Shown one piece after another: positions 7,382 to 15,774 of a stretch of DNA of 64,000 nt (its first letter is position 1; the number at the start of each line of letters is the position of its first letter). The translations under genes were made by a program, and so were the position numbers. The DNA is from CAVVEQ01 sp963802095 (GTDB lineage Bacteria > Chloroflexota > Anaerolineae > Anaerolineales > Anaerolineaceae): positions 310,001 through 374,000 of the forward strand of contig CAWDHI010000007.1 in NCBI GenBank assembly GCA_963802095.1, given 5' to 3'. The notes below the pieces were generated by a model. That model had not been told where the DNA came from. It saw only the letters and a list, made by a program, of their open reading frames with translations, and made no database searches.

Positions 7382-8365
7382 TCAATACTGTATGCTAGAA
7401 ATGCTATCGAGTCGGCCAAGCTGGTGGGTGGCAGTGATGTGGCGGATGGTGCCGGTGAGCCCGCGCATCACAAGGCTGTCGGTCTGGGCGATGCCGGCGG
7501 AATATTCGACACCTTTCAGAAGCTCGCCGCCGGTGATGCCGGTTGCGGCAAAAAAGACATCCTGCGACCCAACCAGGTCATTTAGCGTGAGCACTTTTTC
7601 AAAATCCACATTGGCCGCTCTCCCGCGGGATTCCTCCTCCGGGGTGCGCGCGTAGAGCTTGCCCTGGATGCTGCCGCCCATGCAGCGGAGCGCGGCGGCG
7701 GCGATCACCCCTTCCGGAGTGCCGCCAACCCCCATTAACACATCGATATGAGATTCCGGCCAGGCGGTCATGAGTGCCCCGGCCACATCGCCATCGTGGA
7801 TCAAGCGGATACGCGCGCCGCAGGCACGCACCTCGCGCACCAGGGCTTCGTTTCTAGGCCGGTCGAGGATGACCACCGTGAGGTCATCCACCTTTTCACC
7901 TTTGGCGCGGGCAATCTTTTCCAGGTTATCGCACACCGGAGCTTGGATATCGATCACCCCAGCGGCGGCGGATCCGACCGCCAGCTTGTTCATATAGACA
8001 AATGGCCCGGGGTTGAACATGGTTCCGCGCGGGGCGAGGGCGACCACGGCAATGGTATTATCCAGCCCATTGGCCATTGGGCGGGTGCCGTCGATGGGGT
8101 CCACGGCGATATCCACCGCCGGGGCGTCGCCGGTGCCGAGCCGCTCGCCGTTGAAGAGCATGGGAGCTTCATCCTTTTCCCCCTCGCCTATAATGATTAA
8201 TCCATCCATCTGGATGGAATTCATCACCAGGCGCATAGCATCCACGGCGGCTTTATCCGCAGCGTTCTTATCCCCTCGGCCGACGTAACGCCCGGCGGCA
8301 AGCGCAGCCGCCTCGGTGACACGTACGAGTTCAAGAGCCAGGTTGCGGGTGGGTTCAGTGGTCAT
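7382..8365 (-). CDS. glpX: fructose-1,6-bisphosphatase class II
   Basis: A 327-residue GlpX-type phosphatase that removes the C1 phosphate of fructose-1,6-bisphosphate in gluconeogenesis. It shows the metal-site motifs GEGEKDEAPML and VDPIDGTRPMANG, and the substrate loop LMGVGGTPEGVIAAAALRCMGG. Length matches the family. Some class II enzymes also act on sedoheptulose-1,7-bisphosphate; that cannot be excluded. It is the last gene of the frr-uppS-cdsA-glpX run, 23 bases after cdsA. Confidence 0.96.
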   Translation of the reverse strand: MTTEPTRNLALELVRVTEAAALAAGRYVGRGDKNAADKAAVDAMRLVMNSIQMDGLIIIGEGEKDEAPMLFNGERLGTGDAPAVDIAVDPIDGTRPMANGLDNTIAVVALAPRGTMFNPGPFVYMNKLAVGSAAAGVIDIQAPVCDNLEKIARAKGEKVDDLTVVILDRPRNEALVREVRACGARIRLIHDGDVAGALMTAWPESHIDVLMGVGGTPEGVIAAAALRCMGGSIQGKLYARTPEEESRGRAANVDFEKVLTLNDLVGSQDVFFAATGITGGELLKGVEYSAGIAQTDSLVMRGLTGTIRHITATHQLGRLDSISSIQY

Positions 8366-8388
8366 GCGCCATCTCTTTCATGCACGAA

Positions 8389-9192
8389 TTATGTCAGGAT
8401 CAAGGTCAGGTAATACCCGAGGACGGCTGCCCATAGAAAGGCGTCGATGCGATCCAGAAAGCCGCCGTGTCCCGGGATAAGGTCACTTGAGTCTTTGATC
8501 CCAAAGGGACGTTTGAGCATGCTCTCGCCGAAATCCCCGAGCGGGGCAAGGATGGAAACCACGAGCCCCATCACAAACCCACCAATGATCGAAACAGCAG
8601 GGATAAATAGGTGGATACCCCAGGCGATAAACGTGGTGAGTAGCATGGAGACAACCACCCCGCCGATGTATCCCTCCCAGGATTTATTTGGGCTGACGCG
8701 GGTCATCATCTTGTGCTGGCCGATCTTGCGCCCAATGAGGAACGCGCCCATATCAGAGAACATGCTGGCCAGGAACGCCAGGGCGATCCACCAGAAACCA
8801 TTCTCCAGGTTACGCAGCGAAACGAAATATCCCATCATCCAACCCAGGTAAACGATGCCAGCGAGTGAGATACCAAAATCGACCGCAGCAGTCTCCACCC
8901 CGCGCTGGTAGGTAAAGACGTGATATACCATGAGCACCATTATCAACAGAACCAGAACCAGGCTGCTGCCATCGAACCCAGAAATCTGCCGTGCCACCAC
9001 CAGGGCGACACTGCCTGCGATGATCAAGATTGTGCCGGGCTGATATTTTCCGGATTTGAACAAACCAGCATATTCCCAGGCTGCCATACCTGTGAAGACC
9101 GCCACCAGGATGGTGGTCGTCCAGGACCCCAGCCAGACGGAGATTATTACGATCGGTAACAGAACGACGATGGTGAGGACCCGTTTAGCCAT
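8389..9192 (-). CDS. cdsA: phosphatidate cytidylyltransferase
   Basis: A 267-residue membrane enzyme making CDP-diacylglycerol from phosphatidate and CTP, the branch point of phospholipid synthesis. Several hydrophobic segments are followed by the C-terminal family signature around SWEGYIGG ... DFGESMLKR ... DLIPGHGGFLDRID. The ATG at 9192 is chosen (product begins MAKRVLTIV); it overlaps uppS by 8 bases. An in-frame ATG at 9261 would put 23 unrelated residues inside uppS. The uppS-cdsA order is the common bacterial one. Confidence 0.94.
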   Translation of the reverse strand: MAKRVLTIVVLLPIVIISVWLGSWTTTILVAVFTGMAAWEYAGLFKSGKYQPGTILIIAGSVALVVARQISGFDGSSLVLVLLIMVLMVYHVFTYQRGVETAAVDFGISLAGIVYLGWMMGYFVSLRNLENGFWWIALAFLASMFSDMGAFLIGRKIGQHKMMTRVSPNKSWEGYIGGVVVSMLLTTFIAWGIHLFIPAVSIIGGFVMGLVVSILAPLGDFGESMLKRPFGIKDSSDLIPGHGGFLDRIDAFLWAAVLGYYLTLILT

Positions 9193-9937
9193 GGTAGCCG
9201 CTATCCTGGGGGTCGCAACACTGCCTGCCACCGAAGCGCCGGTTGCGCTGTCCGAATTCAAGAATGGCTTTGTGCAGCTCCTCTTTATCGAAATCCGGCC
9301 AGAGCACGGGGGTAAAGTACCACTCCGAGTATGCAGACTGCCAGATGAGGAAGTTGCTGCCGCGGATCTCCCCTGATGTACGGATGATCAGGTCGGGGTC
9401 GGGGGTACCAGCAGTGAAGAGTCGCTGGCAGATGTGATCCTCATTGACGTTCTCTGCCGGAATACCTTCGCGCATGAGCTGTTGGACAGCATACAGGATC
9501 TCATCTCTGCCGCCGTAGTTCCAGGCGATGGTGAACACAAGACGGTCGTTCTTGCGGGTGACTTCCACTGCCCGGGTAACCTTTTTCCGCAGGGCAGAAG
9601 GTAACTGTTCCAAGCGGCCAATGTGGCGCAGCTTCACACCCTGGGCATTCAATTCCTTTAACTCGCGATCGATCACCGAGCCGAGGATCTGGAGCAATCC
9701 CTGCACTTCATCCTTTGGGCGGGACCAATTCTCGGTTGAGAAAGCATATACTGTGAGGTACTTGACCTCGAAATCCACGCAACCCTTGATCACCCGGCGC
9801 AGATTCTCGGTTCCTGCACGGTGACCTTCGATGCGCGGAACGCCGTGATTCTCCGCCCACCTGCCGTTGCCATCCATGATGATGGCGATATGGTTGGGGA
9901 TGATACCTGCGCTGGTTTGATCCACAGATTCAGGCAT
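9185..9937 (-). CDS. uppS: isoprenyl transferase (undecaprenyl diphosphate synthase)
   Basis: 250 residues of a cis-prenyltransferase that extends farnesyl diphosphate to the C55 lipid carrier for cell-wall and glycan assembly. The diphosphate-binding IIMDGNGRWAENHG, the GHRAGTENLRR region, YAFSTENWSRP and the C-terminal LIRTSGEIRGSNFLIWQSAYSE are all present. Starts with ATG 9937, 6 bases after frr. Confidence 0.96.
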   Translation of the reverse strand: MPESVDQTSAGIIPNHIAIIMDGNGRWAENHGVPRIEGHRAGTENLRRVIKGCVDFEVKYLTVYAFSTENWSRPKDEVQGLLQILGSVIDRELKELNAQGVKLRHIGRLEQLPSALRKKVTRAVEVTRKNDRLVFTIAWNYGGRDEILYAVQQLMREGIPAENVNEDHICQRLFTAGTPDPDLIIRTSGEIRGSNFLIWQSAYSEWYFTPVLWPDFDKEELHKAILEFGQRNRRFGGRQCCDPQDSGYHG

Positions 9938-9943
9938 CAGTAC

Positions 9944-10501
9944 CTAAACCTCCATGATCTCTTTTTCTTTTCGCTGCCCGATGGCGTCAATTTCCTCGAT
10001 CTTTTTATCAGTAAGCTTTTGCAGCTCCTCTTCCCCGGTCTTGAGATCGTCCTCCGAGATCATCTTTTCGTGTTCAAAATCTTTGAGATCCTTGATCATG
10101 TCCCGGCGGACATTGCGCACAGCTATGCGGGATTCCTCCAGGCGGTGGTGGACCAACTTCACCAGTTCGCGTCGGCGCTCCTCGGTGAGCGGTGGAATGT
10201 TCAGGCGGATCACCTTCCCGTCATTGTTTGGGGTAAGCCCCAGCTCTGATGCCAGGATGGTTTTTTCAATGACCTTGAGGGTGGTAGGGTCGAAGGGACG
10301 AATGAGAAGCTGGCGCGGTTCCGGGGCGCTGATGGTGGCCAATTGTAGCATCGGGGTAGGCGCGCCATAATATTCCACTTGCAGTCGTTCCACCAGGGCT
10401 GGGCTGGCGTGCCCGGTGCGGATTCCGGATAGGTCGGTTTCCAATACCTGGATGGCACCATTCATTTTCGTTTCGGCTTCCTTCATGGTCTCTTTGATCA
10501 C
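9944..10501 (-). CDS. frr: ribosome recycling factor
   Basis: 185 residues, the standard RRF length, with GIRTGHASPALVERL, RQLLIRPFDP and LTEERRRELVK. RRF splits post-termination ribosomes together with EF-G. The start is GTG 10501 with an excellent GGAGGAAG 5 bases upstream. A longer reading from 10633 adds 44 hydrophobic and poly-Phe residues foreign to the family and would overlap a divergent promoter, so it is rejected. First gene of the frr-uppS-cdsA-glpX run. Confidence 0.97.
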   Translation of the reverse strand: MIKETMKEAETKMNGAIQVLETDLSGIRTGHASPALVERLQVEYYGAPTPMLQLATISAPEPRQLLIRPFDPTTLKVIEKTILASELGLTPNNDGKVIRLNIPPLTEERRRELVKLVHHRLEESRIAVRNVRRDMIKDLKDFEHEKMISEDDLKTGEEELQKLTDKKIEEIDAIGQRKEKEIMEV

Positions 10502-10544
10502 GGTTCTTCCTCCATTGGTGGGTTTTTCCCTGCCCGGAACGGGG

Positions 10545-10590
10545 GGATTGGCATGAAGTATGCTATATACTACATAGCAAGTTAAGCATA
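10545..10590. promoter_or_regulatory. inverted repeat in the frr / small-gene intergenic region (possible operator)
   Basis: On the plus strand GTATGCT and AGCATAC flank about 20 bases, and inside them GCTAT pairs with ATAGC across ATACTAC. The nested symmetry lies between frr and the divergent small gene. It could be an operator or an mRNA hairpin upstream of frr; no binding protein is known. Confidence 0.3.
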
Positions 10591-10634
10591 CCAAAAAAAG
10601 AAAAAAAAAGCTATCAAAAGCAACTCGAACCATA

Positions 10635-10663
10635 TTGACAATAGAATAAATGTTCTATATAAT
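10635..10663 (+). promoter_or_regulatory. consensus sigma-70-type promoter
   Basis: TTGACA (10635-10640), exactly 17 bases, TATAAT (10658-10663): a perfect consensus. Transcription would begin near 10670 and cover the small gene at 10694. Confidence 0.85.
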
Positions 10664-10693
10664 ACAATTATGGTTCAAAATGGAGAGGAATAT

Positions 10694-10921
10694 ATGGATA
10701 CTGGCATGCTCTGGTTCGATAACGACCCGCGCAAAGATCTTGTCACCAAGATTAACCTTGCGTCCGATTACTACTTTAAAAAATACGGGCGGAAACCGGA
10801 CCTGTGTTTTGTGCACCCGAGCATGCTCTCGGCTGACTCGACCAATGCAATGGGAGTGGAAGTACGCTCCAACCGCATGGTTATGCCAAACCACTTCTGG
10901 ATGGGCTTGCAATCCATCTGA
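10694..10921 (+). CDS. small conserved-looking protein of unknown function
   Basis: 75 residues with no recognisable domain. The sequence is rich in aromatic and charged residues (LWFDNDPRKDL, ASDYYFKKYGRKPDLCFVHPSML, VMPNHFWMG) and looks like a compact folded domain. I recall similar small proteins in Chloroflexota genomes but cannot verify this. The ATG at 10694 has GGAGAGG 5 bases upstream; an upstream in-frame ATG at 10670 coincides with the predicted transcription start. A perfect-consensus promoter precedes it, so it may be strongly expressed. It is monocistronic, divergent from frr and convergent with the ParB-like gene. Function unknown. Confidence 0.75.
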   Translation: MDTGMLWFDNDPRKDLVTKINLASDYYFKKYGRKPDLCFVHPSMLSADSTNAMGVEVRSNRMVMPNHFWMGLQSI

Positions 10922-10970
10922 TCGATAATCCCAAATAATTGTGTCCTGCTGGTCCCGGGGATTTTCTGGT

Positions 10971-11906
10971 CTATCTCATCCTGAACAGGCTGCGGATCTT
11001 CGCAGTAATGGCAGTGAAAAACCGGGCGATTGGTCCCCGCTTGAAGCGGTCCACAAAATCACGCGAAGCCATCTCCAGGCTTATGGATGTGTTGTATTCC
11101 TCCTGGAGGTACCAGCGGTGCTCAATAATCCACAGATAAAGGTCGGATTCCGTGCGATCTGGAAACTGCCGCAGGATATTCTGGCGACGGATTATCTCCA
11201 CCAGGGGCTTATAGACCGCATCGTACCAATCCACCACTGCTTCCTGTTCTGATACATATCCTTTAATCTTTTCACCCATATACCAGCGGTGTACCCGGAT
11301 ATGGTCAAGCAGGTTCGTGTACATGCCAGGAATGGTGAGCTGCACTTCTGCATCCGGGCGGTATTCCTTCAAGCGGGTTTTTTCCAGGAACTCGCCCTCC
11401 TCCTGTTTGAGGGCCAGCGTGTTCAGATCCAGGTCAGGTTCGATATCCACGGGGACATCCAGACGGATCACGTAGGCGTCGATATACGCCTGTCCTTTCA
11501 ACCGGGCGACAGAAACCCGGTGGTTGCCATCTTTGACGAAGTATGCATCTCCGATCTGGTAGACTTCGATCGGCGGGAGAATGATATCCTGCAGATGGGC
11601 AGAATCCACGTTTTCCCAGCGGTCGCGGGTGTGGGTCTGGCGTGGAAGAAAGGCGCGATCGAAATCGTTATACCGGCTGACACTGCCGATGATAGCATCG
11701 AGAGGAACTTCGCGCATACCGGTATAGTGCTGACCTTTCACTGGCAATCGGGTGCGAACCTCATCGAAAGGCAATAATTCCACCTGGTTGCGTGTGACCC
11801 AACTTAAAACACTTCGCCAGGTGCTTTTCCGATGAGCAGAATCGAAATCAGATCGTGCCTCCTTGCGGAAGAAGTCGGAAGTTTGCCGATCCGGGGGTGT
11901 GCTCAC
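10971..11906 (-). CDS. ParB/sulfiredoxin-like domain protein, function unknown
   Basis: 311 residues. The central VKDGNHRVSVARLKG (about residues 125-140) matches the ParB/Srx-type nucleotide-binding motif (GNHRxxAA-like). It is preceded by EVPLDAIIGSVSRYNDFD, the strand that normally leads into it. The C-terminal half is helical and charged (WIIEHRWYLQEEYN), somewhat DUF4032-like. No ParA partner or parS site is near, so a chromosome-segregation role is unlikely; a CTPase or regulatory function is possible but unproven. GTG start at 11906 with GGAGGGG upstream. Downstream of the metallophosphoesterase gene. Confidence 0.75.
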   Translation of the reverse strand: MSTPPDRQTSDFFRKEARSDFDSAHRKSTWRSVLSWVTRNQVELLPFDEVRTRLPVKGQHYTGMREVPLDAIIGSVSRYNDFDRAFLPRQTHTRDRWENVDSAHLQDIILPPIEVYQIGDAYFVKDGNHRVSVARLKGQAYIDAYVIRLDVPVDIEPDLDLNTLALKQEEGEFLEKTRLKEYRPDAEVQLTIPGMYTNLLDHIRVHRWYMGEKIKGYVSEQEAVVDWYDAVYKPLVEIIRRQNILRQFPDRTESDLYLWIIEHRWYLQEEYNTSISLEMASRDFVDRFKRGPIARFFTAITAKIRSLFRMR

Positions 11907-11935
11907 AGTTTTTTCCCCTCCACTCGGTTCGCCAA

Positions 11936-12559
11936 CTAAAAATTGATCTCCCTATACCCATAGACGTTGATAACCCGAGTGTGATGGAACAATGTTTCTC
12001 GAACCGTCCGGGTGTTATAGATATGGATATGTCCATGCAAATGGAAAGCCGGGTGGAAGGATTTAAGAACCCAACGAAAGGCTTTTAAACCCCGATGAGG
12101 TAAGTCGTCCTGGTCATGGATCTTCCAGGGGGGGGCGTGGGTCACGAAAATATCCAGGTAACGTCCGTATCGGAGTCGATTTATCAAAAGCCCGGGGATC
12201 AACCTGAAGGCTTTCAGCCACATATCCTCCTGGGAATACTGGTGGGGACCATAGTTATACACAAGGCAGCCCTCCAAACCTGCCAGAAGTACCCCTGTTT
12301 CATCATGACGGGTGCGCTGGTGCAGATTAATTGCTCCCCAGGGGATCTGGTTTTGCACCTCATCTCCTTTTCCCAAGGAATGGGTGTGGTTTCCAAACAC
12401 GAAATACAGGGGGATTTCTAGGGTGTTGATGATGTATTCAAGATAATCAAAGGGCAGATCGCCGCAACTGATCGCCAGACGGGCATCCTTGAACCGCTCC
12501 CGGCAGGATTGGCTGAATATCAGCCCATTTTCTGCATCGCTCACCGCGAGGATTTTCAT
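11936..12559 (-). CDS. calcineurin-like metallophosphoesterase
   Basis: 207 residues with the metallophosphoesterase metal motifs: DAE in place of the usual DxH near residue 8, CGDLPFDYLEY, GNHTH, VTHAPPW and HLHGHIH near the C-terminus. Substitution of the first-motif His by Glu is seen in some lineages and may alter metal preference. The substrate is unknown; cyclic nucleotides, phosphoproteins and nucleotides are all possible. It lies between acpS and the ParB-like gene on the same strand. Confidence 0.85.
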   Translation of the reverse strand: MKILAVSDAENGLIFSQSCRERFKDARLAISCGDLPFDYLEYIINTLEIPLYFVFGNHTHSLGKGDEVQNQIPWGAINLHQRTRHDETGVLLAGLEGCLVYNYGPHQYSQEDMWLKAFRLIPGLLINRLRYGRYLDIFVTHAPPWKIHDQDDLPHRGLKAFRWVLKSFHPAFHLHGHIHIYNTRTVRETLFHHTRVINVYGYREINF

Positions 12560-12578
12560 TATTAATCAACCAGATCGA

Positions 12579-12965
12579 TCAAAAGGCGGGTTTTCCTTGA
12601 TTGCCCACAGCAGACGCCACTGCCATCACCAGGTCCCCGGAGTCTGAAATGCTGACCGACCAGGCTTCCAGTCCGATCATTTCCGCGAAGACCTGCGCTT
12701 TCCCATAGAGGATTAGGATGGGTTCTCCCATGGCCCCATCCAAAGTTTCCACGTCCTGCCAGGAAATTGGACCAATGCCGGTACCGAGGGCTTTGGAAAC
12801 GGCCTCCTTCACCGCAAAGCGGCCGGCGAGTTTTTCGTTCGAATCTTTACAAATACGCAATTCTTCAGGAGTGAATACCCGCTGCAGGAAGCGGTCACGA
12901 ATACGCGGGTTCACTTCAGCCAGGCGATGGACTTCCACGAGGTCGATCCCAGTGCGGATGATCAT
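12579..12965 (-). CDS. acpS: holo-[acyl-carrier-protein] synthase
   Basis: A 128-residue phosphopantetheinyl transferase that loads 4'-phosphopantetheine onto acyl carrier protein. Motifs TGIDLVEVHRL (Mg ligand Asp) and LAGRFAVKEAVSKALGTGIG (Glu and Lys of the active site) are present. The ATG overlaps the stop of the upstream M16 gene (ATGA), indicating translational coupling. This places a fatty-acid enzyme in a peptidase operon. Confidence 0.95.
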   Translation of the reverse strand: MIIRTGIDLVEVHRLAEVNPRIRDRFLQRVFTPEELRICKDSNEKLAGRFAVKEAVSKALGTGIGPISWQDVETLDGAMGEPILILYGKAQVFAEMIGLEAWSVSISDSGDLVMAVASAVGNQGKPAF

Positions 12966-14272
12966 TTCTTGCTCTTTTTCTTGATCAAGGGGGGACCTGA
13001 GCTGACCACGATCATTTTTTCCGGATGCAGGTAGGTGCGCGCAGTTTCCAGCACCTGTTCCACACTGACAGCGTTGACCAGGGAAGGGTACCTGCGGTAA
13101 TAATCCAACCCCAGTTGGAAGCGCTCCAGGTTGATGAGCGCACCAGCGACACCGGCGTTGGATTCCATCGAGAGTGGCAGACGGCCGATATAGTTGGATT
13201 TGCTATCGGCCAGCTCTTCCTCCGTAACCGGTTCACCAATGAACCGATGCAACTCAGCGTAGATCAAGTCGATCGCCCGGTCGAGGTTCTTTGGGTTCAC
13301 TCCGGCGGTCACCTCCCAGGTGCCAATCTCCACTCCGGCGTTCAGGCTTGTGGATGCATGATAAGCAAGCCCGGCTTGCTCGCGAACCACATCGCCAATG
13401 CGTCCCATCATACCGAATTGCCCCAGAACGCTGTTGCCCAGGGAAGCAGCGAAATAATCCGGCGATGCACGCCTGGGTCCCAGCACACCCATGATCAGGT
13501 CGGTCTGGGATTTTCCGGGCAGGGGAATATGTTCCTGTATCTTTTCCTCCAGCGATTTTACCGGCGTGATCGAGGGCAGGGTTTCCTGGTCCTGGTTTTG
13601 CCAATCCCCCAACGCAGTCTCTACAAGTTCAACCGCCTCCAGGTGGCTGATGGCTCCTACCAGCACAATGACCATCCCCCGGGGGCCATAATGTTTTTTG
13701 TGGAAATCTACCAGGTCTTGGGGTGAGATGGTCGAAACGGTTTCGGGGTATCCATCCTCGGGCCGGGCGAAAGGGTGATCGCGAAAGATCAATTCATCGA
13801 ATTTTAGCGCAGCCATGGCAGAGGTATCCTGGGCGCGGATAGCCAGCCCGGTCATGAATTGCGCACGCAACCGCTCCACTTCCTGGGGTGGAAATACAGG
13901 TTTTCGAAGGCATTCCGATAGGGTAGCGAGGATCAGGGGAAGATCTTCGCACAGCGAGCGGCCACTAAATGCGCCAGTGAGGGTGCTGGCACTGAAACCG
14001 AGGCCGGCTCCTACGCTTTCCAGCCGGTCATAGATCTGATGGAAGGTATGATCCTGCGTTCCGCGCATGACCGACACGGCGGTGTAGTACGCCAGTCCGA
14101 GTTTTTCGTCGGTGTCAAAAATACTTCCAGCGTTAAAATACCCGCTGAGTACCACTGAAGGGCTGTTGAAATTGCTTCGGGAAAGAAGGGTGATCCCGTT
14201 GGGCAGCTCGGAACGCCCGATATCATCCGGTCCGGGAAGGGATTTGATATCGCCATTCTGTAAACCCCTCAT
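12962..14272 (-). CDS. M16 family peptidase-like subunit lacking the zinc motif
   Basis: 436 residues of insulinase/M16 fold. Where the active subunit has HxxEH, this one reads LGLAYYTAVSVMRGT, so zinc ligands are absent. It is most likely the non-catalytic partner of a heterodimer with the next upstream gene, as in mitochondrial processing peptidase. The late RxxY region of M16 partners is visible as REQAGLAYHAST. Its start overlaps the stop of the catalytic subunit gene (ATGA), which suits equal production of both subunits. Confidence 0.9.
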   Translation of the reverse strand: MRGLQNGDIKSLPGPDDIGRSELPNGITLLSRSNFNSPSVVLSGYFNAGSIFDTDEKLGLAYYTAVSVMRGTQDHTFHQIYDRLESVGAGLGFSASTLTGAFSGRSLCEDLPLILATLSECLRKPVFPPQEVERLRAQFMTGLAIRAQDTSAMAALKFDELIFRDHPFARPEDGYPETVSTISPQDLVDFHKKHYGPRGMVIVLVGAISHLEAVELVETALGDWQNQDQETLPSITPVKSLEEKIQEHIPLPGKSQTDLIMGVLGPRRASPDYFAASLGNSVLGQFGMMGRIGDVVREQAGLAYHASTSLNAGVEIGTWEVTAGVNPKNLDRAIDLIYAELHRFIGEPVTEEELADSKSNYIGRLPLSMESNAGVAGALINLERFQLGLDYYRRYPSLVNAVSVEQVLETARTYLHPEKMIVVSSGPPLIKKKSKK

Positions 14273-15567
14273 TTCGCCCCCTTACCTTTACGTGGCAGGT
14301 AAGATCCGATCACGCGGGAACCGGGATCGAGGTAGATTGCAGCAAGTTTTTGGATATCAGCCGGCGTTGTCTTCTCCAGGTTGTCGAGGTAATTTTCGAA
14401 CCAGTCATAGGTGGCGAACATTTCCGCGTATCCAAGCCAGAATGCCTGGTTGGTGATATTCTCGCTTCCGTACGCAAATAGTGCCCGGGCTTGTTTAATA
14501 GCGCGGTAAATATCCTCCTCCCTGACCTTGTGAGATTGCAGGTTTTCGATTTCGGTATCGATCACCGCCAGGATTTCTTCCAAAGTATGGTTTGGGTTGA
14601 TCGTTGCTGTGATTTCATAAAGGTAGGGGTCAATGGTGGCTTGCAACCCTCCGGAAATCCCAGTGGCGAGTCCGGTATCCACAAGTTTCTGATAAAGGAT
14701 GCTGGTTTTATTGGAAATACCACCTCCGCCGAACATATTCAGCGAACTTGGCCCACAGAGGAGGGAATCCAGCACGGAGAATGTGAAGAAGTCTGCAGAA
14801 CTGGCGCGGGGAGCCCTGTAAGCGAGCAGAAGGTAGGTGGTCTCGCCGTGCCCTTTAATGGAAATACGGCGTTCCTCTCCGAGGTGCTGCTCCTCCTGCA
14901 CATCCAAAGGAGGGATCTCGCCTGAAGGTATTGCGGAATAGAGATCTTCGATCCTGTGCAGCATTTCTGCAGCATCAAAATCGCCAGCCATGCAAAGCAG
15001 CGCGTTTGAGGGTGAATAGTTTTGGCGATAATGCCCGTAAAGGTCATCGCGGGTTATGGAACGAAGGTCGGCCAACTCGCCGATGATCTCGTTCCGGTAG
15101 GGGTGAGAATCGAAGGAAGCCGCCTGAACCGCTTCGCTAAGTTTGAAGAGCGGTTCATTTTCGCTGCCCTCGCGCTCAGAAATAATGACAGTACGCTCGG
15201 CTTCAACCTCCTCGGCACTGAAAAGACTGTTGTTCATCCGGTCCACCTCAAGACGCAATCCAAGCTCGATCTTATCTGCTGGCATGGTCTCAAAGTAGGT
15301 GGTCCAATCCAGGTAGGTGAAGGCGTTCCAAACCCCCCCTTCGCGGGAAATGGCTTTATCCAGCGTTGAAGCCGGGAATCCTGGCGTTCCCTTGAATTGC
15401 ATATGTTCCACCCAATGGGAAAGCCCGGTCTTCCCGGGAACCTCATTCCGTGAGCCCACCCGGTACCAGACCCAGTGGCTGATTATCGGCGCTGTGTGGA
15501 TCTCCTTGAGGTGGATGTTCAATCCATTGGCGAGTTTGTGTTTGTGAACAGTTGATGGTTCAGGCAT
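14269..15567 (-). CDS. M16 family zinc metallopeptidase, catalytic subunit
   Basis: 432 residues. The inverted zinc motif HWVEH is at residues 51-55 (GLSHWVEHMQFKGT) and the downstream ligand Glu lies in EVEAERTVIISERE. This matches processing-peptidase-type M16 proteins such as PqqL/YmxG. The ATG at 15567 is chosen because the product then begins shortly before the family N-terminus; in-frame codons up to 15669 add 34 residues of unlikely sequence. First gene of the M16-M16-acpS run, divergent from the flavoprotein gene across a 207-base gap. Confidence 0.93.
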   Translation of the reverse strand: MPEPSTVHKHKLANGLNIHLKEIHTAPIISHWVWYRVGSRNEVPGKTGLSHWVEHMQFKGTPGFPASTLDKAISREGGVWNAFTYLDWTTYFETMPADKIELGLRLEVDRMNNSLFSAEEVEAERTVIISEREGSENEPLFKLSEAVQAASFDSHPYRNEIIGELADLRSITRDDLYGHYRQNYSPSNALLCMAGDFDAAEMLHRIEDLYSAIPSGEIPPLDVQEEQHLGEERRISIKGHGETTYLLLAYRAPRASSADFFTFSVLDSLLCGPSSLNMFGGGGISNKTSILYQKLVDTGLATGISGGLQATIDPYLYEITATINPNHTLEEILAVIDTEIENLQSHKVREEDIYRAIKQARALFAYGSENITNQAFWLGYAEMFATYDWFENYLDNLEKTTPADIQKLAAIYLDPGSRVIGSYLPRKGKGAK

Positions 15568-15774
15568 GAATAGCGTTTTTCCATTCTCCGTTTGTTTGAC
15601 GTGATTTATGCAAATTGTTCTGTTTTGCCGGACGCCACCTTGCATGGAATTCATGAATTGCAGTCCCATCCGTTGGGATTACACGATTGGCGGATCGCGG
15701 CAGAAAGATCAGAAGTTAAACTATAATCTGACCCAGATACGTATCCTATCAGAAATTATACATGGAGAGATGAG

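Noticed and set aside
10502..10633. N-terminal extension of ribosome recycling factor
   Set aside because: It would add a hydrophobic Phe-rich stretch foreign to the family; GTG 10501 with a strong ribosome site gives the exact family length.
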